DNA from: Bacteroidaceae bacterium
GTDB taxonomy: Bacteria; Bacteroidota; Bacteroidia; Bacteroidales; Bacteroidaceae
Direction: 5' to 3'
DNA: 64,000 nt
NCBI GenBank assembly: GCA_017503065.1
Contig: JAFVTT010000001.1
Span: forward strand, 1 to 64,000
Positions 9,801 to 17,052 of this stretch are shown here, piece by piece. The position numbers and the translations under genes are program-made. Within the stretch, counting starts at the first letter, position 1. Each line of letters opens with the position of its first letter. The notes under the pieces are model-generated. The model did not search any database, was not told the origin of the DNA, and saw only the letters and a program-made list of their open reading frames with translations.

Positions 9801-10886
9801 TGGTTGGAAGTGCTGTTTAGGCCCGTAGGAGGCAGCCTGCTTATAAAGTCACATCGTTTCATGAAACTGGAAGCCGGCAAGGGTAGAACAGCAATCCATA
9901 CAAGTTTTGCCAAGCATGCAGTAGTCAAAAATGCGGTAAAGTGGTTCTTCAGTTCCTCTTTTGTCGCCAAAGCCTCCAAGGATCAGACAATGGCCGACAT
10001 AGTGGCTTACAAGGCTGACATTATAAGAGATTGTAAGTTGATCAATGGTATTTATTGTGCTAATGGTAAATTGGACAAACTTTTCCAAGAGATACAACGA
10101 TGTGCAGTTAGTACTCCGCCGGTACTGCGAAGATATCTTCAGGAGCAGATCAAAAAAGTATCCTCCGGAGATTGCCATCCTTACTTTAGACCGGCTAACG
10201 ATATTTACAAAGAAATCATAGGTGATTTGAATGCCATTAAAAAAGAATGGAGCCCAGACCAAGTTGTTGGAAGAATCACAGACATAAATAATTGGATTAA
10301 TGGTCTAACAGTAAGAGTGGGCAATGGAGTTCAAGTGACAATTACGGATGGCACAGTACATGGAAAACCAACTGAAAATCCTTTGAATCAATTACATGTC
10401 CGGAAGAAACTATACGAATATATTCATAATAAACAGGATGAAATAAAGGACTTAGTCACGATTGCCGAAACTGTTCCAAATCAAAATAGGAATTACAACG
10501 CAGAAACCTTGAAAGACAAAATTACCATAAAGCATCCCGACATGAATCACATGCGTGTCAAAAAAACAATAGGCATATTGGCAAAAGCCACTGGTTTAAG
10601 CGGTGCTTTGGACGACCACACATGGAGTAAGAACGATGAAGGAGGAATCCTGATTTCCGCTCACAAAGATGCGATGTATAAAATCACAAAGGAGGGGCAA
10701 CTTAAGGGTTACGTCCCAGAGATTGACGCCGCATGGCAGAATTTCCTTATTAAACAGTTGGAGTCTGTTCCTGATGATAGAGAGTTAGGAGTAGTCCAGG
10801 GCCAGCAACCTGCTCCGGGGCAGGTTGCCGCAACACCACCCCCTCCCCAAGCTCCTGCGGCTCCGCAACAACAGCCTAATGGCTAA
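6888..10886 (+). CDS. tssI: VgrG/TssI spike protein with N-terminal Ig-like (Big_2) domains
   Basis: VgrG trimers cap the Hcp tube and carry effectors. At 1,332 residues this is unusually long. Order: two tandem bacterial Ig-like group 2 domains (about 12-105 and 106-196; the second shows SLSLNEGASGALSAKVGPENA, then WSSSNENVATVDQSGNVHAL), a gp27-like hub (about 200-690), a gp5 OB fold (about 706-790; LGRVRVLFDW and GVGDTVLVDFVDG), a beta-repeat needle to about 920, then roughly 370 residues I cannot assign, ending in a Pro/Gln tail. The ATG at 6888 overlaps the upstream stop; ATG 6909 (MAENTS) resembles other starts in the cluster and is a real alternative. Base composition is mosaic: AT-rich at both ends, GC-rich between about 8,900 and 9,650. 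Confidence 0.9.
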   Translation: MIPYDTTMAENTSTNKAYYLNSSSISLEVGKQSTISVYPYPGTPEIGDDDEVLWISDNSTGVSVENKGSNTATIKALVANLTATISVTVNGIAVADTCNVSVFGVSIDSIAISNTSLSLNEGASGALSAKVGPENASVKGVKWSSSNENVATVDQSGNVHALSAGVATISAETTGTNSQGQHLTASCSVAVEVVTKDSVVAFADNYAKQFDENADSKYCVTLNTFLYVDKKYTIPLLQGRKVDKADEKSIPALLLTSISYHKEVYKPGFLELVIETEASMSAFSGTVTLEYDKQVVASTYHIFEKRKKNKYVTLRAYSVDKFLTIDKFSQAFTGKTLIEDIVNATLKNYKKSESKIEVFCDNVTCVDKEYSNIANLRHLKYVSTTASETHYLYNGEIITSEDKDRLDDGEKSKVKYYYPTIEPSLPYNVQFEESFYDFLVRICNRNGEFLYVEDNKLHVGIPEAGTAVTITGDGAYEIEETEAEEMYDVSTVSGNTLFPAEYYKPIRKLDDDFAKNEDYYIGRAIGLNLLKPVVESQNILDSAPQTAMALAATFGISESFKKKANEGFIKNFGDYRKGDIYQFVNSESSTFDNSFYTNILNYEKQAEQHKLIVTSSTYKSHKLGDTVIFNGNNYVVCQITGGAKIIDGPISLGAENIQRYREEFEMVLLPYIAKSDSDVTYPYPMPLLDKRVRKATAQRAIVSANNDPMRLGRVRVLFDWQDSEDSGNASPWINVAYPMASKDSGFMFLPGVGDTVLVDFVDGNVEHPYVVGSFYREDRLPSFHASTQNAGLVKSITSSNGHHLTFTDLSGARFGANLFPWTYLSKFGIMDQLGFMPDDNRLGGGFELADYYGFYSITGSTHERKVSIKSPFGDVSIDAFQGITISAPSGNIKIEGKNVDIIARNNLSITSGTNIAQPRWGSRDAMDYNKVNDSKGTTIRKVAKYLGIDHMLAPWIVGVGRGILDLSLYRTWLEVLFRPVGGSLLIKSHRFMKLEAGKGRTAIHTSFAKHAVVKNAVKWFFSSSFVAKASKDQTMADIVAYKADIIRDCKLINGIYCANGKLDKLFQEIQRCAVSTPPVLRRYLQEQIKKVSSGDCHPYFRPANDIYKEIIGDLNAIKKEWSPDQVVGRITDINNWINGLTVRVGNGVQVTITDGTVHGKPTENPLNQLHVRKKLYEYIHNKQDEIKDLVTIAETVPNQNRNYNAETLKDKITIKHPDMNHMRVKKTIGILAKATGLSGALDDHTWSKNDEGGILISAHKDAMYKITKEGQLKGYVPEIDAAWQNFLIKQLESVPDDRELGVVQGQQPAPGQVAATPPPPQAPAAPQQQPNG

Positions 10887-10916
10887 GCCCCCACCCTTAA
10901 ACAAAACACAGTAACA

Positions 10917-12734
10917 ATGAAAACCACGGCCTATAATTTTGAAAATTGGCAGGAGAAACTTGATGAACTGCAGGATAAAGTCAAGAAAGAACTGGCGGAA
11001 ATCAGAAAGAGCAAGCAAGAAGTCCAGCAAATGAAGGAAAACCTGACATATATGCTGGACGAACTGCCCAGTCTGACAAGGGGGAAGTATATTCGCGATG
11101 ATGAGCGTATCATCATTTCCGCACCAGAAATCATCATTGGCAATGTGGACAAGGACGGAGTGCTGTGGAACACCTCCTCCAGTGTGGTAATCCGGGCCAA
11201 CGACGTAAATCTGGAAGGCAGCAGCGTGGGCGAGGGGGCCGGTGGACGCATTACGTCTCGCGCATCCAGCATACGCAATATTGCCGAAGATCCTGGCAAG
11301 GATGGCCAGGAGCATGTGGTGTATGCCTGTTCCGAGATTGTCTCCCAGGCCAGAGCAATCATGTTGAACAGCGAAGCTGCGGACGGAGTGTTCACCACCT
11401 CAGTAACGCCAACTACCGGAATCCAGTTGAAATCGGAAACGGGAATAAATATTTCGTCCACATTGTCCAACAAGTACAAGAAGGACAATCTGAAGAACCG
11501 CGCAGAAAACCTTAAAAAACAGATCAAGGATCTTGAGGAGAAGGTCAAGGAGTCGAAAAAGCAGGTGCAGACAGGAATGAAAGACATGAATGCCTTGCTG
11601 GACTTTGATAACATGACAGAAGACCTGATAACCACAAGGACCAGTTTCCTGGACATAGAAGAACTATATGCGGAATTCAACCAGAGTTCTGTGTCTCTGT
11701 ACTCGTCCATGGCAAATTATTTCCGTCTGCTTTCCGCCCTGGCAGAAGCAAACAGGCAGATGTCCTGCATAGAGACCATGGAAAAGGAGGTGGACAAGAA
11801 GAAGTCCAAGTTCAAGGACGAAAGCACAGGTACATATATAAGCATGCGTTCGGAGAGGATAGATGCCATTTCGGCAGACGGCGATGGCAACTATCGCGAG
11901 AACCCCGAGTCCATAGTGAGCATCACGGCCAAAAACGTGAACATAGGCAGTGTGCTTCCCACCGAGGCACTGCAAAAGAACGGCAGAATAACACTATCCG
12001 CTCAGGAAGTGGATGTAAGTACCCAGAACCCCAAGGTAGAACGTAACGATAAGGGGGAAATCACTAAAGGCGATTTCCCTGCCGTGGGCAATGTGCGGGT
12101 TACATCCAAGGATATCATACTGGAATCCTTAGACTACGAGTGGAAGGACAATAAACTTCAGGAAAAGGCTCTTACGAAGAATGGTTCGCTAAGCATCCGG
12201 GTAGAGAATACCGAACTCTCCGCCACCGAAACCGAGGGCAAGGCCACTGGCCGGGTGGAAGTGAACGCCAAGAAGGTGGAGGTGAAGTCCGTGGACGTGG
12301 ACAAGGAAAAGCGCACGGAAAAGTCCCTTGCCGCAGGCAGCAGCATGCTTCTCCTGTCGGAAAAGATGTTCGTGGGTTCGCGCGACTCCAAGACCCGCAG
12401 CAAGCAGATGCAGGTGGTGGGCGACAAGACCGCCATACTGGCCGACACCACGCTGGAACTGCAACAGGCCAAGGCCGTGGTGCAACTCTCCGGAGGCAAC
12501 ACCTCTGTGGGTGGCGGCAATCTGGACCTCTACGGCAAGACCACCCTGCAGGGCGACGTGACGGCCAAGGGCGACATAAAGGGCGGCGACCTGGAGGTGA
12601 AGAATATGAAGGTGAAAAGTTCATTCAAGTCGCCATGCACCAGCGAGGGCATGGCCGTGCCAGGCGCTCCTGCCACAGGCAAGCTCAACGCCAAACTGAA
12701 GGAGGAGGAACTGAAGAATGGCACCTCGAAATAA
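10917..12734 (+). CDS. Coiled-coil and beta-repeat protein downstream of vgrG (possible spike extension)
   Basis: I do not recognise a named family. The 605-residue protein begins with a coiled coil (about 10-50), then short strand repeats of the type IIISAPEIIIGN and VVIRANDVNLEGSS, a second coiled coil (about 190-230), a helical segment, and from about 300 a long run of alternating strands (VSITAKNVNIGS, VRVTSKDIILES, GRVEVNAKKVEVKS) ending in glycine-rich repeats (GGNTSVGGGNLDLYGKTTLQGDV). This resembles the beta-helical needles that follow gp5 domains in spikes. It starts 30 bp after vgrG and is the last gene of the cluster, so a spike-associated structural or cargo protein is likely. There is no signal peptide and no recognisable toxin motif. 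Confidence 0.6.
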   Translation: MKTTAYNFENWQEKLDELQDKVKKELAEIRKSKQEVQQMKENLTYMLDELPSLTRGKYIRDDERIIISAPEIIIGNVDKDGVLWNTSSSVVIRANDVNLEGSSVGEGAGGRITSRASSIRNIAEDPGKDGQEHVVYACSEIVSQARAIMLNSEAADGVFTTSVTPTTGIQLKSETGINISSTLSNKYKKDNLKNRAENLKKQIKDLEEKVKESKKQVQTGMKDMNALLDFDNMTEDLITTRTSFLDIEELYAEFNQSSVSLYSSMANYFRLLSALAEANRQMSCIETMEKEVDKKKSKFKDESTGTYISMRSERIDAISADGDGNYRENPESIVSITAKNVNIGSVLPTEALQKNGRITLSAQEVDVSTQNPKVERNDKGEITKGDFPAVGNVRVTSKDIILESLDYEWKDNKLQEKALTKNGSLSIRVENTELSATETEGKATGRVEVNAKKVEVKSVDVDKEKRTEKSLAAGSSMLLLSEKMFVGSRDSKTRSKQMQVVGDKTAILADTTLELQQAKAVVQLSGGNTSVGGGNLDLYGKTTLQGDVTAKGDIKGGDLEVKNMKVKSSFKSPCTSEGMAVPGAPATGKLNAKLKEEELKNGTSK

Positions 12735-12797
12735 TCTGCCGACTGAGGCAATATACTAATGCGTCTTACCGTCATTCCTGTAGGGCGATAAAGAATC

Positions 12798-12938
12798 GCT
12801 ACCGACGGTTCGCCGAACGATTACTGATGGTTCGCCGAACGATTACCGACGGTTCGTCGAACGATTACCGACGGTTCGCCGAACGATTACCGACGGTAAA
12901 AAGAACGATTACTGACGGTTCGTCGAACGATTACCGGT
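12798..12938. repeat. 22-bp tandem repeat array
   Basis: Six consecutive 22-bp units (12,798-12,929) plus a partial seventh. The consensus is ATTACCGACGGTTCGCCGAACG; most copies contain the 11-base palindrome GTTCGnCGAAC. Unit 5 has lost the palindrome. Units abut with no spacers, so it is not a CRISPR. It lies just past the last injection-cluster gene. Confidence 0.93.
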
Positions 12939-13029
12939 GACAAAATCTGTCTCTGCCGGAGACAAGGCAAATTTTAGAGAAGGGTGGGGGTGTCCTTTTG
13001 GGATATCGGACAGCCGGTACAGTCGGGAA

Positions 13030-14253
13030 TCAGCAGGCCTTGCACTTCATGAAATGCATTTTCCTTGTCGCCCATGCAATGCTAATGCTTCCAAGCAGGA
13101 GTACTGTGAGCAGGATTGACAACAGATCCTGCCACTCTACGACTACAGGGTAAGCGTCTATTATGAAACTGCCTTCGCTTTGTCCCATACGGATGAAACC
13201 GAAATACTGTTGCATTAGGCACAAGACAAGGCCAAGCAGCATTCCTGCAAATGCGCCGCCGGCTACAATCAGCATACCTTCAAACATGAAAATGCGGCGG
13301 ATTTGTCCCTGGGTGGAACCGAGTGCAGACAAGGTGTACGCATCTTCCCGCTTCTCTATCATAAGCATCTTCAGACTGCCTGTGATATTCAGACAAGCAA
13401 CAAGCAGGATGAAGCACAGGAAAGCGTAGGATATGAGTTTCTCTATCTGCATGATGCGGAAAACGTCTTCCTGCTGCTCGTATCGGTCCTGTACGCAGTA
13501 GGAATCTCCGAGCAAGGCCTCTATACTCTGCCTGCCTGCTCCCGGAGACAATTTCACCTCCAGGGCTGTCGCCTTGTTCTCTTGTTCAAAGATTCTTTGG
13601 GCAAAGCCAATGGAACACAGAATATATTCAGAATCATATTTTGCCTGGTGAACGCTGAAGACAAGGCCAGAGGCATACAGTTCGTCCTGATTGAAGCTTG
13701 ACGCGGGATTGGCCATATTTACCCTCTCGCCACGTTTGGGGGCATATATCTGCAACGGCTGGGTAAAATAAAGGGGCAACCCTAACTGGTTGCATAACTG
13801 CATTCCGGGAATACAATATTCCAATACGTCCAGATGCAGAACGGGCTCGGCATCGCCATAAAAGGTTTCGACAATATTGGACTGCTGAAGGAAATTGTCG
13901 GCAACGCCCTTTAGCATAACCACTTTCTGCATCCCTCCGACACTTGCAAGAGCCTGGCCTTCCACTATAGGAGTAAGTACTGCGACATCGGGGCATGCCT
14001 CAAGGGCAAGCACCTTTTCGTCCGACAGTTCTATTGTGGCACCACGTGCCGGTGTGATGCGAAGTTCTGGGTCGAAACCGGTGAAAAGATCCGCAACGAG
14101 TCCCTGGAATCCATTGAAGACACTCATGACTATGACCATAGCCATAGTTGCCACGGCGACGCCTACTACCGATATGGCAGACACTATGTTTATAGCATTG
14201 TGGCTTTTCTTGGAGAACAGATAACGGGTGGATATCAGGGATTCGTATTTCAT
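13030..14253 (-). CDS. LolC/LolE-like ABC transporter permease (FtsX/MacB family)
   Basis: Inner-membrane permease of the type that, with a LolD-like ATPase, releases lipoproteins for transfer to the outer membrane. The 407-residue protein has the expected layout: one N-terminal membrane segment (about 23-50, SAISVVGVAVATMAMVIVMSVFNG), a large periplasmic domain, then three C-terminal segments (about 275-300, 325-350, 375-395) with the FtsX-type loop IEKREDAYTLSALGSTQGQIRRIF. In many Bacteroidales this gene lies next to rbfA; here it is several genes away. Its partner ATPase is not in the window. Confidence 0.83.
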   Translation of the reverse strand: MKYESLISTRYLFSKKSHNAINIVSAISVVGVAVATMAMVIVMSVFNGFQGLVADLFTGFDPELRITPARGATIELSDEKVLALEACPDVAVLTPIVEGQALASVGGMQKVVMLKGVADNFLQQSNIVETFYGDAEPVLHLDVLEYCIPGMQLCNQLGLPLYFTQPLQIYAPKRGERVNMANPASSFNQDELYASGLVFSVHQAKYDSEYILCSIGFAQRIFEQENKATALEVKLSPGAGRQSIEALLGDSYCVQDRYEQQEDVFRIMQIEKLISYAFLCFILLVACLNITGSLKMLMIEKREDAYTLSALGSTQGQIRRIFMFEGMLIVAGGAFAGMLLGLVLCLMQQYFGFIRMGQSEGSFIIDAYPVVVEWQDLLSILLTVLLLGSISIAWATRKMHFMKCKAC

Positions 14254-14281
14254 CGGGGCGGTTTGCAGAATATGTCAGAGA

Positions 14282-15235
14282 CTACTTTGACTTCTCCTCA
14301 TCGGTTTTTTCTGAAGTGATTTGCTCCAGTTCCGGTTCAATATCCTTCTGCCAATCCGTACCGCTTACTATGATCCGTGCTGCAGTGTCTGCCAGCACAT
14401 AGAATGGTACATCACGTACTCCCAGACGGTATACGAGATCAGACTGGAACGCCTTCTGGTCGGAATAGCAGTGCCACGTCATTGTATCCGTACGTTCGAT
14501 ATAGTCAAGAATGGTGGTGCCTACATCCAAATTATAGGAGAGGCACACCAATGGTTGCTTGGCCTGACGGATAAGTCGTCTGATTCTGGAATTTATGGAG
14601 GTTGTGCCGCCACGCCAGTTGGCCCAAAAGGCCAGTAGCGTGTACTTGCCTTTCAGCGTGTCGGTGGTGACAGTGTCCCCCTTGCGGGTAACAATGGAGA
14701 TGTCTGGCAAGGGTTCGCCCTTTTTCAGTGCTTCCGGTGTCTGTCTGGCCAAATTCTCCAAATGAAGGAACCTGGTAACCGGTGATTCTGGATTGGCATC
14801 CATGAAAGCCTTGAGCAGACTGTCCTTTGCCGTAGGCGTTGCTTCTTCCATCTGTTTTCTCAACAGCGTATATGCCTCGTTATCTGCGTTGCCGCCAACC
14901 TTTGTGTCGCTCAGATGCTTGGCATTTCCGTTTATTTCAATGACATCTCCGCTGCCGCCAAAAACGGTAAGGGTGGAATAGGTGGGATATACTATGGTAA
15001 GGCTGCCTTGCTCCTTACTGCAGGGGCACGACCAGTCTATTTCTTCCTGACGGACATGCAGGGTGTCTATCCCCTGGAACAATCCGTCACGGCTGAAAAT
15101 GACCAAATCTGCATTGTTGAGCCCGGCAAACTTGCCCTTGATACGCAATTCACCCTTTTTGCCCCCACATGATGCGAGGACAAAAAGGGTGAGTATGAAA
15201 ATCGAGTAACGTATAGTTATCAATGCACGGTGCAT
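14282..15235 (-). CDS. DUF4369-like, thioredoxin-fold lipoprotein lacking the CXXC motif
   Basis: A predicted periplasm-facing lipoprotein of 317 residues. The start at 15,235 gives a clean lipoprotein signal ending LFVLASCGG; the open frame extends further upstream but that would overrun the next gene. The N-terminal domain (about 25-120) resembles DUF4369 (LRIKGKFAGLNNADLVIF). The C-terminal domain has the TlpA/thioredoxin-like sequence YTLLAFWANWRGGTTSINSRI; where redox-active relatives have WCxxC this one has WRGG, so it is probably not an oxidoreductase. It follows the next lipoprotein gene by 13 bp on the same strand, suggesting co-transcription. Confidence 0.72.
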   Translation of the reverse strand: MHRALITIRYSIFILTLFVLASCGGKKGELRIKGKFAGLNNADLVIFSRDGLFQGIDTLHVRQEEIDWSCPCSKEQGSLTIVYPTYSTLTVFGGSGDVIEINGNAKHLSDTKVGGNADNEAYTLLRKQMEEATPTAKDSLLKAFMDANPESPVTRFLHLENLARQTPEALKKGEPLPDISIVTRKGDTVTTDTLKGKYTLLAFWANWRGGTTSINSRIRRLIRQAKQPLVCLSYNLDVGTTILDYIERTDTMTWHCYSDQKAFQSDLVYRLGVRDVPFYVLADTAARIIVSGTDWQKDIEPELEQITSEKTDEEKSK

Positions 15236-15248
15236 GATACTGCCGTAT

Positions 15249-16940
15249 TTACTGTACCAAATCAGCAATGGTTTCCTTGTACTTGGCAAACTCCAGGTCT
15301 TTGGCGGCACGTGCCTTCAAAGAGGGTTCGCTGGTTACGGCCACCTTCAGGTTGCTCTTCACTGCGCTGACGTCGCTTGTACGGGCTGCAAGAACAGCCT
15401 TCAGATAAGCGGTTGTGGCATCGGGAGTCTTTATGGCAGCAAGTGTCTTCTGTGCGCTGGCATAGTCCTTGTTCAGGATTTGCGCAAGTGCAGCGCTATT
15501 GGTCTGTGACTGGGCCAGATTCTGCTGGGCCTGGGCATAGTTGCCCTTGGCGATGTTCAGATTGCCAAGAATCTCGTTGAAGGTGTCGCTGCCGCTTGCC
15601 TGTCCCATCAGGGTTTCTGCCTTGTTGGTGTCACCGTTCTTCAGGGCAAGGATGGCCATATTGGCATTGGTCTCTGGGGCCTTGCTGTTTACGCTCTTGG
15701 CCTTCTGCAACCAGTTCTGTGCTGCGGTTACGTTGCCCTCCATGATTGCAATTTGGGCCAGATTGTTATATGCACGGTAATCGTTGGGGTAGAGCTTGAT
15801 GATTGTTTCATACCACTGCTTGCGGCTTGCGGCATCCTCCATAAGCATGTTGGCGCCATACAACAGTTCCTCTATGCTGAGTATGCTGGCATCCTGAGTG
15901 TACTGGTCGATGATCTGTTCGTCACTGCGGCCGATAACCTCATAATTGACGATGAGTCTTGCGCGGCGCAACTCGGGCAGGATGCCGTCGGCAATTTCTG
16001 TGAATACACTGCTCATGTTGCGGATCTGCTGCTCGCGCTCCTCGGGATCCTGGTACATTGAAAGTACACGAAGGATAACGTCCTTGTCCTGCAGGTTGCT
16101 CTGGTTGATCAGCTCCTGGAAGCCTTCCCAGTCCTCTGCCGTGAACTTGGTATCCACATCCGCATCCATCTTGATCTTCTTGAGTTGCTTTTGCAAATAG
16201 TTTGAGGAAACATCCTGGCGCTTTTCAGCAAGTTTCTCGTTCAGTTCGAAACTTCCGTCGGGACTGGCGTATGCGCTTACTTCAATGCTCTGCAATGCAC
16301 GCTCTTCCTGCATGTCGTTGATTTCCTTCAGTATCTTCACCAGATCCTGGATGCTTACGCTTGAAAGTTCGCTGGTACGCAGGTTGGCCTGGCCGATGAG
16401 GAACTTGATGTTGGCTTCCTGTTTCTGTTCGATAACGCGCTGGAATCCGTCAGGCGCAGTGCTGGCGGTGATGGCGCAACGTCCGAGAAGTTCGCTGGTA
16501 GCAACGACACCATAACCAATCTTAACCTCGGGAATGGATACGGTCTTCTTTCCCAACTTTGCCTCGAAACGTGCATACAAATCGCTGTTCAGCATGGCGG
16601 GAGCATACTTGAAGTTGGTCTTCATGGTGTATGTGCCGCCTACCTTGTAGCTAATCTCTGTTCCGTTGCCTTCTACCTTTTCGCCCTGGAATGTGGCGCT
16701 TTGGCCAACAGCTTCGCCACCCTCATACTTCAGAACCGGTGTAACGGTGACAACGGCCTTCTTCTTCATATATTTCTCGGGGAAAATGCCATTGATGGTA
16801 GCGGGAACTTCACCGCCTATTGCTTCAAGGGGAGTGGGATTTACCCTAAAATTGTCTGCACTGAGGTTGCCCAGCTTACTGCAGGAACTCATAATTGCGG
16901 CACCGGCTACTGCCAATGCGAGGAGTAAACTTTTTTTCAT
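15249..16940 (-). CDS. Lipoprotein with OmpA-like and TPR regions
   Basis: A 563-residue envelope protein. The start at 16,940 gives a type II signal (MKKSLLLALAVAGAAIMSSCS); the upstream in-frame extension lacks coding character and overlaps xerD. The N-terminal part is beta-rich. A central segment (SIEVSAYASPDGSFELNEKLAEKRQDVSSNYL, about 230-265) matches the peptidoglycan-associating OmpA pattern. The C-terminal half is TPR-like helices (YRAYNNLAQIAIMEGNVTAAQNWLQKA), suited to protein contacts. The combination suggests a periplasmic scaffold; a precise role is unknown to me. Confidence 0.68.
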   Translation of the reverse strand: MKKSLLLALAVAGAAIMSSCSKLGNLSADNFRVNPTPLEAIGGEVPATINGIFPEKYMKKKAVVTVTPVLKYEGGEAVGQSATFQGEKVEGNGTEISYKVGGTYTMKTNFKYAPAMLNSDLYARFEAKLGKKTVSIPEVKIGYGVVATSELLGRCAITASTAPDGFQRVIEQKQEANIKFLIGQANLRTSELSSVSIQDLVKILKEINDMQEERALQSIEVSAYASPDGSFELNEKLAEKRQDVSSNYLQKQLKKIKMDADVDTKFTAEDWEGFQELINQSNLQDKDVILRVLSMYQDPEEREQQIRNMSSVFTEIADGILPELRRARLIVNYEVIGRSDEQIIDQYTQDASILSIEELLYGANMLMEDAASRKQWYETIIKLYPNDYRAYNNLAQIAIMEGNVTAAQNWLQKAKSVNSKAPETNANMAILALKNGDTNKAETLMGQASGSDTFNEILGNLNIAKGNYAQAQQNLAQSQTNSAALAQILNKDYASAQKTLAAIKTPDATTAYLKAVLAARTSDVSAVKSNLKVAVTSEPSLKARAAKDLEFAKYKETIADLVQ

Positions 16941-17000
16941 TCTGTTGATAAATATGATAAAAATTGATGTTGTTACTGCCGTTAACTTTAATTTCGCGTG

Positions 17001-17008
17001 CAAAGATA
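17001..17008 (-). promoter_or_regulatory. -7 box of the two-gene lipoprotein unit
   Basis: On the minus strand this reads TATCTTTG, a perfect TAnnTTTG box, 60 bp ahead of the 16,940 start. Confidence 0.6.
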
Positions 17009-17052
17009 CAAAAAAAAACATACTTGCCGGCAACATCATGGGTTTCTGTTGT

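Noticed and set aside
12798..12938. CRISPR-like array
   Set aside because: Units abut without unique spacers and no cas genes are near; it is a plain tandem repeat.
12635..12940. Possible small gene across the 22-bp array
   Set aside because: It starts inside the preceding gene in another frame and its second half is just the translated repeats.
13030..14253. Part of the injection cluster
   Set aside because: It is on the opposite strand beyond the repeat array and matches a lipoprotein-release permease.
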